Shown here: positions 1 to 6,425 of the stretch, piece after piece
How the letters are laid out: each line of letters starts with the position of its first letter
Position numbering within the stretch: position 1 is the first letter of the stretch
NCBI GenBank assembly: GCA_937871645.1
Contig: CALMPZ010000620.1
Coordinates: forward strand, 1-9,197
Direction: 5' to 3'
Source: an uncultured Polymorphobacter sp.
GTDB taxonomy: Bacteria; Pseudomonadota; Alphaproteobacteria; Sphingomonadales; Sphingomonadaceae
Length of the DNA: 9,197 nt
The notes under the pieces: model-generated
Seen by the model: only the letters and a program-made list of their open reading frames with translations
Told to the model about the DNA's origin: nothing
The model's database searches: none
Made by a program: the position numbers and the translations under genes

Positions 1-1
1 C

Positions 2-1225
2 CTGGCCTTCATCGAACAGCAGACCGTCACCGGCAAGGCCAAGCCCGAACCCGTCCGCGCCGCCCGCCTGCAAGCGGTCGCCAAAGCCTGGCGCCGCCAC
101 TATGTCGGCGCCGAACTGCGGATCATTTTCCTGCTCACCACTGTCATCCTGGCGATTGCGCTTGCCGCCGCTGCTGTACTGCTGGGCGCCTTCGCTGCCG
201 CCAACGCCATTCTCGACCTCACCAGTGCGGTGCCGCCGCTTGCGCCGATGGTGCCGCTGCTCGGTGAAGCCGGCAGTATCGCGCTGCTGCTTGTTACCGG
301 TATCCTCGGCCTTGCCGGCATCACCGGCTTCCTGACCGACGCGCTTGGCGATGTCCGTGCCTGGGCCAGTTACCGCGAAACCGACCTCGGCAACCGCAAG
401 CGCCAGGAGATTCTGACCGCCGCGCGGCGCACGCTGACCCGCGTGCTGTCAGACAAGCAGTGCGAGCGCGTCGTCATCACCGCGCATAGCCTTGGTACCA
501 CCATTGCGCATGACACGCTGCTGTCGCTGACCCGCATCAACCGCTCGGAAAACCGCGACAATCCGATCGAAGGCCCGCTGCCGCTGATGAAGATCGAGCA
601 CTTCATCACTTGGGGCAGCCCGATCGACAAGGTCGAGTATTTCTTTGAAAGTTCGACGTCCACGTCGCACCGCTACCTGCGCGTTCAGGAAGTGCTGCGT
701 GGCGACACGGGCGGGCCGCCGTTTGCCCATAACCGCAAGCCGCACATTCACTGGATCAACTTCTGGGACGACGGCGACATTGTCTCCGGCCCGCTCAGTT
801 CGCCGATGCCGGCGCAGCGCTCGATCAATCCCATCGACAATTTCCACGTGAAGGGCTTCGCATTTCCGTTGCCGGGCGCCTCGCACACCCGCTATCTGTC
901 GCACCTACCGGTCGTCGCCCGTCTGTGGGATGTTATCATCAATCGTCGCTACAGCTATCTCACACTCCAGAACCGCGGCGAGAACGGCAAGCTCGGCAAG
1001 GATTACCCGTCCGTACTCATTCGCCCCGGCAAGGGGCGCGGTGATCGGCGCTGGCTGCAGCTACTGGCAATCGCGCTACCTTGGAGCCTTGCCATTGCCC
1101 TTGGGCTCTTCCTGTTCGCCGGCATCAAGCCTGCGATCGGGTTTGCTCCATCTGCGGCGATTGCCGTTCTGCTCTTTGTACTGGCGATCCGCAGTGTTGT
1201 TGAAGGCCCACTCGAACCATTCTGA
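2..1225 (+). CDS. Membrane protein with lipase-like alpha/beta-hydrolase domain (5' partial)
   Basis: The frame is open from the window edge to a TGA at 1223-1225, so the true start is upstream; 407 residues are visible. There are two hydrophobic segments near the visible N-terminus (about 116-214 and 260-334) and two at the C-terminus (about 1052-1222). Between them lies a soluble domain containing VVITAHSLGTT, a nucleophile-elbow match to the lipase pattern xHSxG, with the candidate Ser codon at 488-490. A WDDGDIVSGP stretch offers a candidate acid (Asp, 776-778), and GASHTRYLSH offers a candidate His (884-886 or 902-904), in the usual Ser-Asp-His order. The phrase FITWGSPIDK resembles the strand after the elbow in class 3-type lipases. 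I infer a membrane-anchored serine hydrolase; substrate unknown. It is separated from the later cluster by a long gap and shows no functional link to it. Confidence 0.75.
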   Translation: MAFIEQQTVTGKAKPEPVRAARLQAVAKAWRRHYVGAELRIIFLLTTVILAIALAAAAVLLGAFAAANAILDLTSAVPPLAPMVPLLGEAGSIALLLVTGILGLAGITGFLTDALGDVRAWASYRETDLGNRKRQEILTAARRTLTRVLSDKQCERVVITAHSLGTTIAHDTLLSLTRINRSENRDNPIEGPLPLMKIEHFITWGSPIDKVEYFFESSTSTSHRYLRVQEVLRGDTGGPPFAHNRKPHIHWINFWDDGDIVSGPLSSPMPAQRSINPIDNFHVKGFAFPLPGASHTRYLSHLPVVARLWDVIINRRYSYLTLQNRGENGKLGKDYPSVLIRPGKGRGDRRWLQLLAIALPWSLAIALGLFLFAGIKPAIGFAPSAAIAVLLFVLAIRSVVEGPLEPF

Positions 1226-1927
1226 ATCGGCCTGCTTTGGTCGCTTCAGCGCCTTGTCCGTTCGCTGGCTTACCGATCATCACTCGATTTTTCAGCGCGA
1301 AGCCGTCCAGGATACGCGAAGCAGGTGAGCACGATGAATTGCCGCTCAACAGGCGTGGGCCGCAACGACCACGCAAGAATGAAACGATGTTGGGCCCGGC
1401 GCAATTTCCTGCCCAACGCTGCAAACCAGGACCCAACTGGGTTGCCTGTCGGATGGCCCTTTCGCCCTGATGTATCTGGATCCCTTTGTGGAGGGGATGC
1501 TGCCCCACATGTGACAAAACTGGGCACTGTAATCATTGGAAAATTTCCGCGCCCCCCTTCACTTCGCCGGGTTTCAGTAGTCTGGGCCGGTAGCGATTCG
1601 CCAAAGCTGTCGCCCGAAACGCTGTGAGCACGCTTGCATCTGGGTCGTCGATTTCCAACCCCCTGGGCTGACCTGCAGAGCTGGCTGACGCGGGGCCAAC
1701 GTCAGCGCCATCTCTGCCGCGCGTCCCATTCCAGAACGATGCCGCGGGCAACAATAGGCTGTTGGCCAATGTTAGACGGATGATACCAAATTGAAGAATT
1801 GAATGCGCTGACAGGTCACGGTGGAAATTCGCCAAATTGTGAGCGACCACCAGACGTCGAGGGGCGAGTTCATTGACGGGCGGTTGGGGGCGCCGGCGTT
1901 CGCAAAGGCCATAGAAGGACGATCAGC
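1226..1927. other. Gene-poor intergenic region
   Basis: About 700 bp without a convincing gene. Several reading frames cross it on both strands, but none shows a recognisable domain, a good ribosome binding site or the codon pattern of the flanking genes. The stretch around 1760-1830 is visibly richer in A and T than the surrounding genes. I found no tRNA, no clear rho-independent terminator after the upstream gene and no copy of the ATGAY-N4-GTCAT operator. Next to a truncated gene, it may be decayed coding sequence. Confidence 0.6.
1914..1919 (+). promoter_or_regulatory. Ribosome binding site of the truncated oxidoreductase
   Basis: GAAGGA lies 8 nt before the ATG at 1928. An intact translation start in front of a truncated gene suggests the 5' end is original and only the 3' part was lost. 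Confidence 0.55.
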
Positions 1928-2209
1928 ATGACGGACACGGTGAATTGCGATGTCGTGATCGTTGGCGCTGGCATGTCGGGCTTGACCGCAGCGCGCGTGC
2001 TTGTCGACGCAGGAAAGTCGGTCGTCGTCCTCGACGCGCGGGACCGTTTAGGCGGGCGGACGCTGTCGAAGGCGCTGTCGAACGGGCTTGTTGTCGACAT
2101 GGGCGGTCAAGGCGTCAATTCGTATCCAAAGCCGACCCCGGTTTCGCGCCCAAAAATGACTCTGACTCACTTTCCGCCAGCACGTCCGGCGCAAAGTTAC
2201 CTGCCCTGA
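1928..2209 (+). pseudogene. Truncated FAD-dependent flavin monoamine oxidase-type protein (N-terminal fragment)
   Basis: The first 60 or so residues are a clear FAD-binding Rossmann start of the flavin amine oxidase superfamily: VVIVGAGMSGLTAARVL (GxGxxG), then the acidic strand end VVVLDARDRLGGRT, then VVDMGGQ, where the family typically has a D-x-GG-Q element. Family members are usually over 400 residues; this frame ends after 93. From about base 2115 the translation becomes proline-rich and unlike the family. The frame stops at 2209, overlapping the 3' end of the convergent crotonase gene by 13 bp. It lacks the substrate and C-terminal FAD-contact regions, so the product should be non-functional. 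I read it as a gene cut by a deletion or insertion whose breakpoint lies between about 2110 and 2196. Confidence 0.8.
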
Positions 2210-2982
2210 AAAACGGCCGACCGGCGTTCGACAAACGATTGGATGCCCTCGGCGGCATCGGCGCTGTTCATCACCTGGTCCTTGATTCCCGGTATTGCAT
2301 TAATGGCTGCCTGCTCGCCGGCCTCGATGAACTTGCGGCCGGCCGTCTTGGTGACGCGGATGCCGAGCGGGGCGTTCGCGGCGATGATGCGGGCGAGTTC
2401 CATGGCGCGGTCGATCTGTTCGCCGGGCGCCACAAGTTCCTGGACCATCCCGATGCGATAGGCTTCGGCCGCGCTGAATTCGTCGCACAGCAGCAGATGG
2501 TACATGGCATTGCCCCAGCCAGCGCGCGTCATGTAGCGGAAGTGCGCGCCGCCCAACGGCGCGATACCGCGCTTGGCTTCCATCTGGCAGAAGCGGGCGT
2601 CGGTTGCTGCGACAACGATGTCGCCCGACAGCATGAGCTCGATGCCGATGGTGTAGCAAATCCCCTGCACCGCGGTGACGATCGGCTTGGTGCACTGGTT
2701 GGCAAGCCCGAACGGGTCGATATTGCCCTCGGGATCAGGCTTCACCGTGGCCGTGGGACCGAAGAACTTTGGCATGTCGAGCCCCGCGGTAAAGGCGCTG
2801 CCGACGGCGCACACGACGCCGACCCACAGGTCATCGTCATTTTCGAGCAGCGTCAGTGCGTCGGAAAGCTGGGCCATCATCTCGGGGCTGAAGGCGTTCT
2901 TCTTCGCCACATTGTCGATGACGATCTTCAGGATATGGTCGTGCCGTTCGGTGTAGACGCGGCCTGCGGACATGTCGGACAT
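2197..2982 (-). CDS. Enoyl-CoA hydratase/isomerase (crotonase) family protein
   Basis: 261 residues, a normal crotonase length. FTAGLDMPKF (about residues 64-73) is the first oxyanion-hole loop. GICYTIGIELML (107-118) is the second and carries Glu115; ARFCQMEAKRG carries Glu135. These two Glu are 20 residues apart and align with Glu144 and Glu164 of rat mitochondrial enoyl-CoA hydratase, so both catalytic acids are present. The usual GGG before Glu115 is degenerate (TIG), so substrate preference may differ. The C-terminus ends naturally in ERRSAVFQGR. The ATG at 2982 sits 7 nt after AAGGAG (2990-2995 on the plus strand); an ATG one codon earlier (2985) is also possible. It is the last gene of the leftward operon, 50 nt after the isomerase. 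It probably acts on an unsaturated acyl-CoA; hydratase and isomerase cannot be told apart from sequence. Confidence 0.9.
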   Translation of the reverse strand: MSDMSAGRVYTERHDHILKIVIDNVAKKNAFSPEMMAQLSDALTLLENDDDLWVGVVCAVGSAFTAGLDMPKFFGPTATVKPDPEGNIDPFGLANQCTKPIVTAVQGICYTIGIELMLSGDIVVAATDARFCQMEAKRGIAPLGGAHFRYMTRAGWGNAMYHLLLCDEFSAAEAYRIGMVQELVAPGEQIDRAMELARIIAANAPLGIRVTKTAGRKFIEAGEQAAINAIPGIKDQVMNSADAAEGIQSFVERRSAVFQGR

Positions 2983-3035
2983 CATTATTCTCCTTCGGTC
3001 GCCGTGCATCTGCATGACGATTGAAATTCAGAAAT

Positions 3036-3656
3036 TCAGGCGCTGGCCGCCATCCGCTTCAACAAATCCTCGATCTGGCCGATGCGTTCCTTGCCGAAGA
3101 ACATTTCGTCACCCACGAAGAACGTCGGAATGCCGAACACGCCGCGTGTGGCCGCAGCATCGGTGTTGGCCACCAGCTCGGCCTTGACGTCAGGGCTGTT
3201 GGCGAGTTCGATCAAGCGCTGCCCGTCGAGGCCACCCTTGTTCAAGCAGGCGAGAAACACCGCCGGATCATCCATTTTTTCGCCAGCTTCCCACATCCCG
3301 CCGAGCACGATGTCCAGATATTCGTTCGCGACCCCCATGTGCTGCGCCGCAACCATGCCGCGCATCAGCCCCAGCGTGTTGATTGGGAAGTGCGGGTTCA
3401 TCCGGAACGCCTGCAATTTGTGTAGCTCAATGAAGCGCTGCATTTCCAGGCGCTCATATTCGAGCTTGCCCTTGATGCCCGCAAATGCGTTGAACGGCGC
3501 CTGATTGCCGGTCAGCTTGAATATCCCGCCGAGCAGGCACGGGAACAGTTTGATTTCCGCGCCGTTCTGGCTGGCGATTTTCGGCAAGACTTTCAGCGCC
3601 ATGTACGCGTTCGGGCTGGCAAAATCGAAGATGAATTCGACGACTGGTTTGTTCAT
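3036..3656 (-). CDS. 2-hydroxychromene-2-carboxylate isomerase-like protein (DsbA/kappa-GST fold)
   Basis: 206 residues, typical of the HCCA isomerase family, thioredoxin-fold proteins related to kappa-class glutathione transferase. The N-terminus VVEFIFDFASPNAYMA contains the family signature FDxxSPxxY, with Ser14 at the position of the catalytic, glutathione-contacting Ser. Near the C-terminus GVFGIPTFFVGDEMFFG (about residues 172-188) gives the cis-Pro loop (Pro177) and the following strand; it ends with a typical helix, RIGQIEDLLKRM. The ATG at 3656 has AGGAG (3664-3668) 7 nt upstream, overlapping the stop of the preceding SDR gene, which indicates coupled translation. Known members isomerise a ring-opened aromatic intermediate in naphthalene degradation using glutathione. 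Many paralogues have unknown substrates, and no dioxygenase is visible here, so the exact reaction is open. Confidence 0.88.
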   Translation of the reverse strand: MNKPVVEFIFDFASPNAYMALKVLPKIASQNGAEIKLFPCLLGGIFKLTGNQAPFNAFAGIKGKLEYERLEMQRFIELHKLQAFRMNPHFPINTLGLMRGMVAAQHMGVANEYLDIVLGGMWEAGEKMDDPAVFLACLNKGGLDGQRLIELANSPDVKAELVANTDAAATRGVFGIPTFFVGDEMFFGKERIGQIEDLLKRMAASA

Positions 3657-3663
3657 GTCGGGG

Positions 3664-3668
3664 CTCCT
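3664..3668 (-). promoter_or_regulatory. Ribosome binding site of the isomerase gene
   Basis: AGGAG on the minus strand, 7 nt before the ATG at 3656, overlapping the TGA of the upstream SDR (3668-3670) by one base. It settles the start against a longer in-frame reading from 3686 and implies translational coupling. Confidence 0.75.
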
Positions 3669-4411
3669 CACCATTTTTCGCGCCACGGGCGCAGATCGAG
3701 TTCATGTGTCCATGCCGAGCGCTGCTGCCGGTGCAGCATGACATAGTTGCTGGCAATATCGTCAGGCTTCAGGATGAGGTCGTCGTCCAGCAGCGGCGTG
3801 ACATCATCAATCCGCGACCTGGTGAACACGCCGTCGATCGCCCCGTCGCAGATGACATGTGCGACGTGCACGCCCTGCGGCCCCAGTTCGCGCGCCATCG
3901 ACTGGGCAACGGCGCGCAGGCCGTTCTTGGCGGCCGCAAACGCAGCGAGGTTTTCGCGCCCGCGAATGCTGGCGGTCGCGCCGGTAAAGATGATGGTGCC
4001 CTTCCCGCGCGGGACCATGACTCGCGCCGCCTCGCGGCCAGCAAGAAATCCGGCGAGACAGGCCATTTCCCAGACCTTGGTGAAAACCCGCGTCGTCGTC
4101 TCGCGGATGCCGAACTGGACGTTGGCGCCGATGTTGAACACCACGACGCTGATCGGCCCGATGTCGCGTTCGATTGTCGCGAACAGCTCGATTGTTTCTT
4201 CTTCGGAGCGCGCATCGACGCCAAACGCGTGCGCCTCGCCGCCGGTGCTGCGAATAGCCTTGGCAAGTGCTTCGAGCTGGTCGAGGCTGCGGGCGCGCCG
4301 GGTCATGCAGACCGCCATGCCTTCGGCCGCGAATGCCCGGGCGATGCCGGCACCGGCGCCTTCACCGGCGCCGATAACCAGACAAACTTCCTTTGCCGAC
4401 ACCAGTCCCAC
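3668..4411 (-). CDS. SDR-family protein lacking the catalytic Tyr (SDR_c10-like)
   Basis: 247 residues with a Rossmann fold. VIGAGEGAGAGIA (residues 12-24) aligns with the SDR TGxxxGxG loop, and VFNIGAN (91-97) stands in place of NNAG. The active-site helix reads AAFAAAKNG: Phe158 replaces the catalytic Tyr while Lys162 of YxxxK is kept. The residue 13 before it, where the catalytic Ser should be, is Ala145. This fits the described subgroup SDR_c10 (cd05373), which has Phe for Tyr. The C-terminus RSAWTHELDLRPWREKW closely resembles that of the SDR at 7432-8205, so the two are paralogues. Start: GTG at 4411, 7 nt after GGAG; GTG at 4402 is the alternative. It is the first gene of the leftward operon, 11 nt before the isomerase. 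It probably binds NAD(P)(H); normal oxidoreductase chemistry is doubtful. Confidence 0.85.
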   Translation of the reverse strand: MGLVSAKEVCLVIGAGEGAGAGIARAFAAEGMAVCMTRRARSLDQLEALAKAIRSTGGEAHAFGVDARSEEETIELFATIERDIGPISVVVFNIGANVQFGIRETTTRVFTKVWEMACLAGFLAGREAARVMVPRGKGTIIFTGATASIRGRENLAAFAAAKNGLRAVAQSMARELGPQGVHVAHVICDGAIDGVFTRSRIDDVTPLLDDDLILKPDDIASNYVMLHRQQRSAWTHELDLRPWREKW

Positions 4412-4476
4412 TTGCCTTCTCCCCCACCAGCCAAGCCGCAATTGGGCATCGGATAGTTTCCATTGCGCCGTTCGCG

Positions 4477-4516
4477 CTTGACCATCTGTATGATGGTTGT
4501 CATTCAGATGGTCAAG
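4477..4516. promoter_or_regulatory. 40-bp palindromic divergent control region
   Basis: Perfect 12-bp arms, CTTGACCATCTG (4477-4488) and CAGATGGTCAAG (4505-4516), share one centre (between 4496 and 4497) with the inner ATGA/TCAT repeat. By base pairing, 16 of 20 positions are symmetric. Each arm holds a TTGACC that could be a -35 box: 4478-4483 for the rightward operon, with a weak CATTCA -10 at 4501-4506, and 4510-4515 read on the minus strand for the leftward operon, with CATACA at 4487-4492. Both spacings are 17 nt. I infer two overlapping divergent promoters covered by one operator. Confidence 0.7.
4490..4503. promoter_or_regulatory. Putative TetR operator, site A
   Basis: ATGATGGTTGTCAT: ATGA and TCAT half-sites separated by 6 bp, matching ATGAY-N4-GTCAT. 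It lies at the exact centre of the 40-bp palindrome between the two divergent operons. The same motif occurs upstream of the TetR gene and upstream of the second isomerase. Confidence 0.65.
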
Positions 4517-4551
4517 ACCGAACGCCCGGAAATCCGAGGAGAAACTACATC

Positions 4552-5322
4552 ATGTCCGATCCACGTGCCATGTTTGACCTGACCGGCAAGACCGCCTTGA
4601 TCACCGGCGGCTCGCGCGGGCTCGGTATCCAGCTCGCCGAAGCGCTTGGCGACTTCGGTGCCCGGTTGATCATTTCGTCGCGCAAGGAGGCCGATCTCGT
4701 CGCGGCGCGCGACCATCTCAAGGCGCGCGGCATCGATGTCGACTATGTCGTTGCCGACGTCATCAACGACGACGATACATTTCGTCTGGCCGACGAAGCC
4801 ATCGAACGGCTCGGCAAGGTCGACATCCTCGTAAATAATGCCGGCGCCAGCTGGGGCGCTCCCACTGAAGACCACCCGATCGACGCCTTCGACAAGATCA
4901 TGAACCTCAACATCAGGTCGCTGTTCGTGCTGTCGCAGCGGATCGCGAAAAAGTCGATGATCCCCAATCGCTACGGTCGCATCATCAGCATGTCGTCGAT
5001 GGCCGGGATGCGCGGCGCGCCCGATCTGGTCGCCTACAACACCAGCAAGGGCGCGGTCATCAACTTCACCCGCAGCCTTGCCGCCGCATGGGGCAAATAC
5101 GGCATCACGGCGAACGCGCTCGCGCCCGGCATGTTCCCGTCGAAGATGACCAAAGGCCTGTTCGAGCGCAATGGCGTTGAAACCTATGCCAGCGCCGCGC
5201 CGCTCGGCCGGATCGGTGACGACCAGGACCTGAAGGGCGCCCTGCTGCTTTTCGCCAGCGACGCCGGCAAGCACATTACCGGTCAGACGCTGGCCGTCGA
5301 TGGCGGCGTCACGTCCGTCTGA
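4552..5322 (+). CDS. Classical short-chain dehydrogenase/reductase
   Basis: 256 residues with every classical SDR element: ITGGSRGLG (residues 17-25, TGxxxGxG cofactor loop), DILVNNAGAS (91-100), Asn120, SMSSMAG with Ser149, and YNTSK with Tyr162 and Lys166. Ser149 is 13 residues before Tyr162, the usual spacing, so the Asn-Ser-Tyr-Lys tetrad is complete. The ending ITGQTLAVDGGVTSV is typical of the 3-oxoacyl-ACP reductase/gluconate 5-dehydrogenase-like group. Start: ATG at 4552 after a GAGGAGA element; the frame is open further upstream, but that part covers the divergent promoter region. It is the first gene of the rightward run and the only SDR here with an intact active site, so it probably performs a real NAD(P)-dependent carbonyl/alcohol step. 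Substrate unknown. Confidence 0.9.
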   Translation: MSDPRAMFDLTGKTALITGGSRGLGIQLAEALGDFGARLIISSRKEADLVAARDHLKARGIDVDYVVADVINDDDTFRLADEAIERLGKVDILVNNAGASWGAPTEDHPIDAFDKIMNLNIRSLFVLSQRIAKKSMIPNRYGRIISMSSMAGMRGAPDLVAYNTSKGAVINFTRSLAAAWGKYGITANALAPGMFPSKMTKGLFERNGVETYASAAPLGRIGDDQDLKGALLLFASDAGKHITGQTLAVDGGVTSV

Positions 5323-5387
5323 CGCCTTCAAGGCGGCGCTGGCAAGCAACGCCCCATCGGTCATCGGGACGGAAATTGGAAAACCCC

Positions 5388-6389
5388 ATGAAAGCCTTCA
5401 TCCTCGATAGCTACGGTCGCGGCAAACCGCTTCGCCTCGGTGAAATGCCGCAACCGGTGCTCAAAGACACCGATGTGCTGGTGGAAATCCACGCGGCCAG
5501 CGTCAACCCGATCGATACCAAAATCCGCAACGGCGATTTCAAACTGATCCTGCCGTTCAAGCTGCCGGTGGCGCTGGGCAGCGACCTCGCCGGGGTGGTG
5601 ACACAGGTCGGTGCCAGGGTCACAAGCTTCAAGCCCGGCGACGAGGTCTTCGCCCACCCTGATGCCAGCATCGTCGGCACCTTTGCCGAATACATCGCGG
5701 TGCCCGAAGCCGATCTGGCGCTGAAGCCCAAATCGCTGACGATGGAAGTGGCGGCCTCGGTGCCGTTGGTGGCGCTGACCGCGTGGCAGGCACTGTTCGA
5801 CCGGGCGCATGTCAAAAAGGGTGACAAGGTCTTTATCCAGGCGGGCTCGGGCGGCGTCGGCGTGTTCGCGATCCAGTTGGCCAAGCATGCCGGTGCCATC
5901 GTCGCAACGACCGCTGGGGCCGGCAGTGCCGACCTGGTCAGCGGGCTCGGCGCCGACATCGTCATCGACTATCGCCGCGAAGACTTCGCTGCGATGCTGG
6001 GCGGCTATGATGTCGTGCTCAACAGCCGGGATGCGGCGACACTGGCGAAATCGATCGGGATCCTGAAACCCGGTGGTCGCGTCATCTCGATTTCGGGCCC
6101 GCCCGACCCGGCGTTTGCCAAATCGATCGGCGCCAACTGGTTCGTGCAACAGGTCATGCGCCTGCTCAGCGCGAAAGCCCGCGGGCAGGCGCGGCGGCAA
6201 GGCGTCGACTACAGCTTTCTGTTCATGCAGGCGAACGGCGCACAATTGGCCCGGATTGCCGCGCTGATCGATGCCGGCAGCGTGCGTACGGTCGTCGACC
6301 GGGTGTTTCCGTTTGCCGAAACCAACGCGGCGATGGACTATGTCGAAACCGGCCGCGCCAAGGGCAAGGTCGTCATCAAGATCAAATAA
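5388..6389 (+). CDS. Zinc-free NAD(P)H:quinone oxidoreductase-type MDR protein
   Basis: 333 residues of the medium-chain dehydrogenase/reductase superfamily. The N-terminal GroES-like domain shows EIHAASVNPIDTKIRNG (about 34-49) and LGSDLAGVVTQVG (63-75), with no structural zinc-binding Cys cluster. The Rossmann domain carries IQAGSGGVGVFAIQLAK (150-166), the AxGGVG cofactor loop of quinone oxidoreductases, followed by GADIVIDYRREDF. The C-terminus TGRAKGKVVIKIK is a standard MDR ending. Start: ATG at 5388; the frame runs back to a TTG at 5376, but MKAFILDSYG is the natural start. The ribosome binding site is weak (GGAAA). It lies 65 nt after the SDR. Relatives reduce quinones or the double bond of enones with NADPH; here it may reduce an alpha,beta-unsaturated ketone intermediate (inference). 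Confidence 0.88.
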   Translation: MKAFILDSYGRGKPLRLGEMPQPVLKDTDVLVEIHAASVNPIDTKIRNGDFKLILPFKLPVALGSDLAGVVTQVGARVTSFKPGDEVFAHPDASIVGTFAEYIAVPEADLALKPKSLTMEVAASVPLVALTAWQALFDRAHVKKGDKVFIQAGSGGVGVFAIQLAKHAGAIVATTAGAGSADLVSGLGADIVIDYRREDFAAMLGGYDVVLNSRDAATLAKSIGILKPGGRVISISGPPDPAFAKSIGANWFVQQVMRLLSAKARGQARRQGVDYSFLFMQANGAQLARIAALIDAGSVRTVVDRVFPFAETNAAMDYVETGRAKGKVVIKIK

Positions 6390-6425
6390 TCGCGCCCGGG
6401 TTGGGCAAATAGGAGAGCGGACACC

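Noticed and set aside
1125..1517. Minus-strand frame with an ALKNRVMI stretch like the start of Old Yellow Enzyme proteins
   Set aside because: The match is about eight residues, the following sequence does not fit the family, and the frame runs into the 3' end of the upstream gene on the other strand.
1533..1850. Minus-strand 105-residue frame in the gene-poor gap
   Set aside because: No recognisable domain, no convincing ribosome binding site, and composition unlike the real genes.
2983..3015. Longer N-terminus for the crotonase starting at 3015
   Set aside because: The extension would cover the AAGGAG ribosome binding site, and the extra residues are not crotonase-like.
1945..3024. Long plus-strand frame of 359 residues
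   Set aside because: It lies over and antisense to the crotonase gene; its Arg-, Ala- and His-rich composition is typical of a GC-rich shadow frame.
3704..4456. Long plus-strand frames opposite the Tyr-less SDR
   Set aside because: Antisense shadows of a gene with clear SDR homology; no domain content.
4393..4551. Longer N-terminus for the classical SDR starting at 4393
   Set aside because: It would cover the 40-bp palindrome and the divergent promoters; MSDPRAMFDLTGK after GAGGAGA is a normal SDR start.
5323..5340. CGCCTTCAAGGCG hairpin just after the classical SDR stop as a terminator
   Set aside because: Short stem, tiny loop and no T-run; the next gene is close and in the same direction, so read-through is more likely.
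5361..6245. Minus-strand 294-residue frame opposite the MDR gene
   Set aside because: Antisense shadow rich in Asp, His and Arg; the plus strand encodes a full MDR protein.
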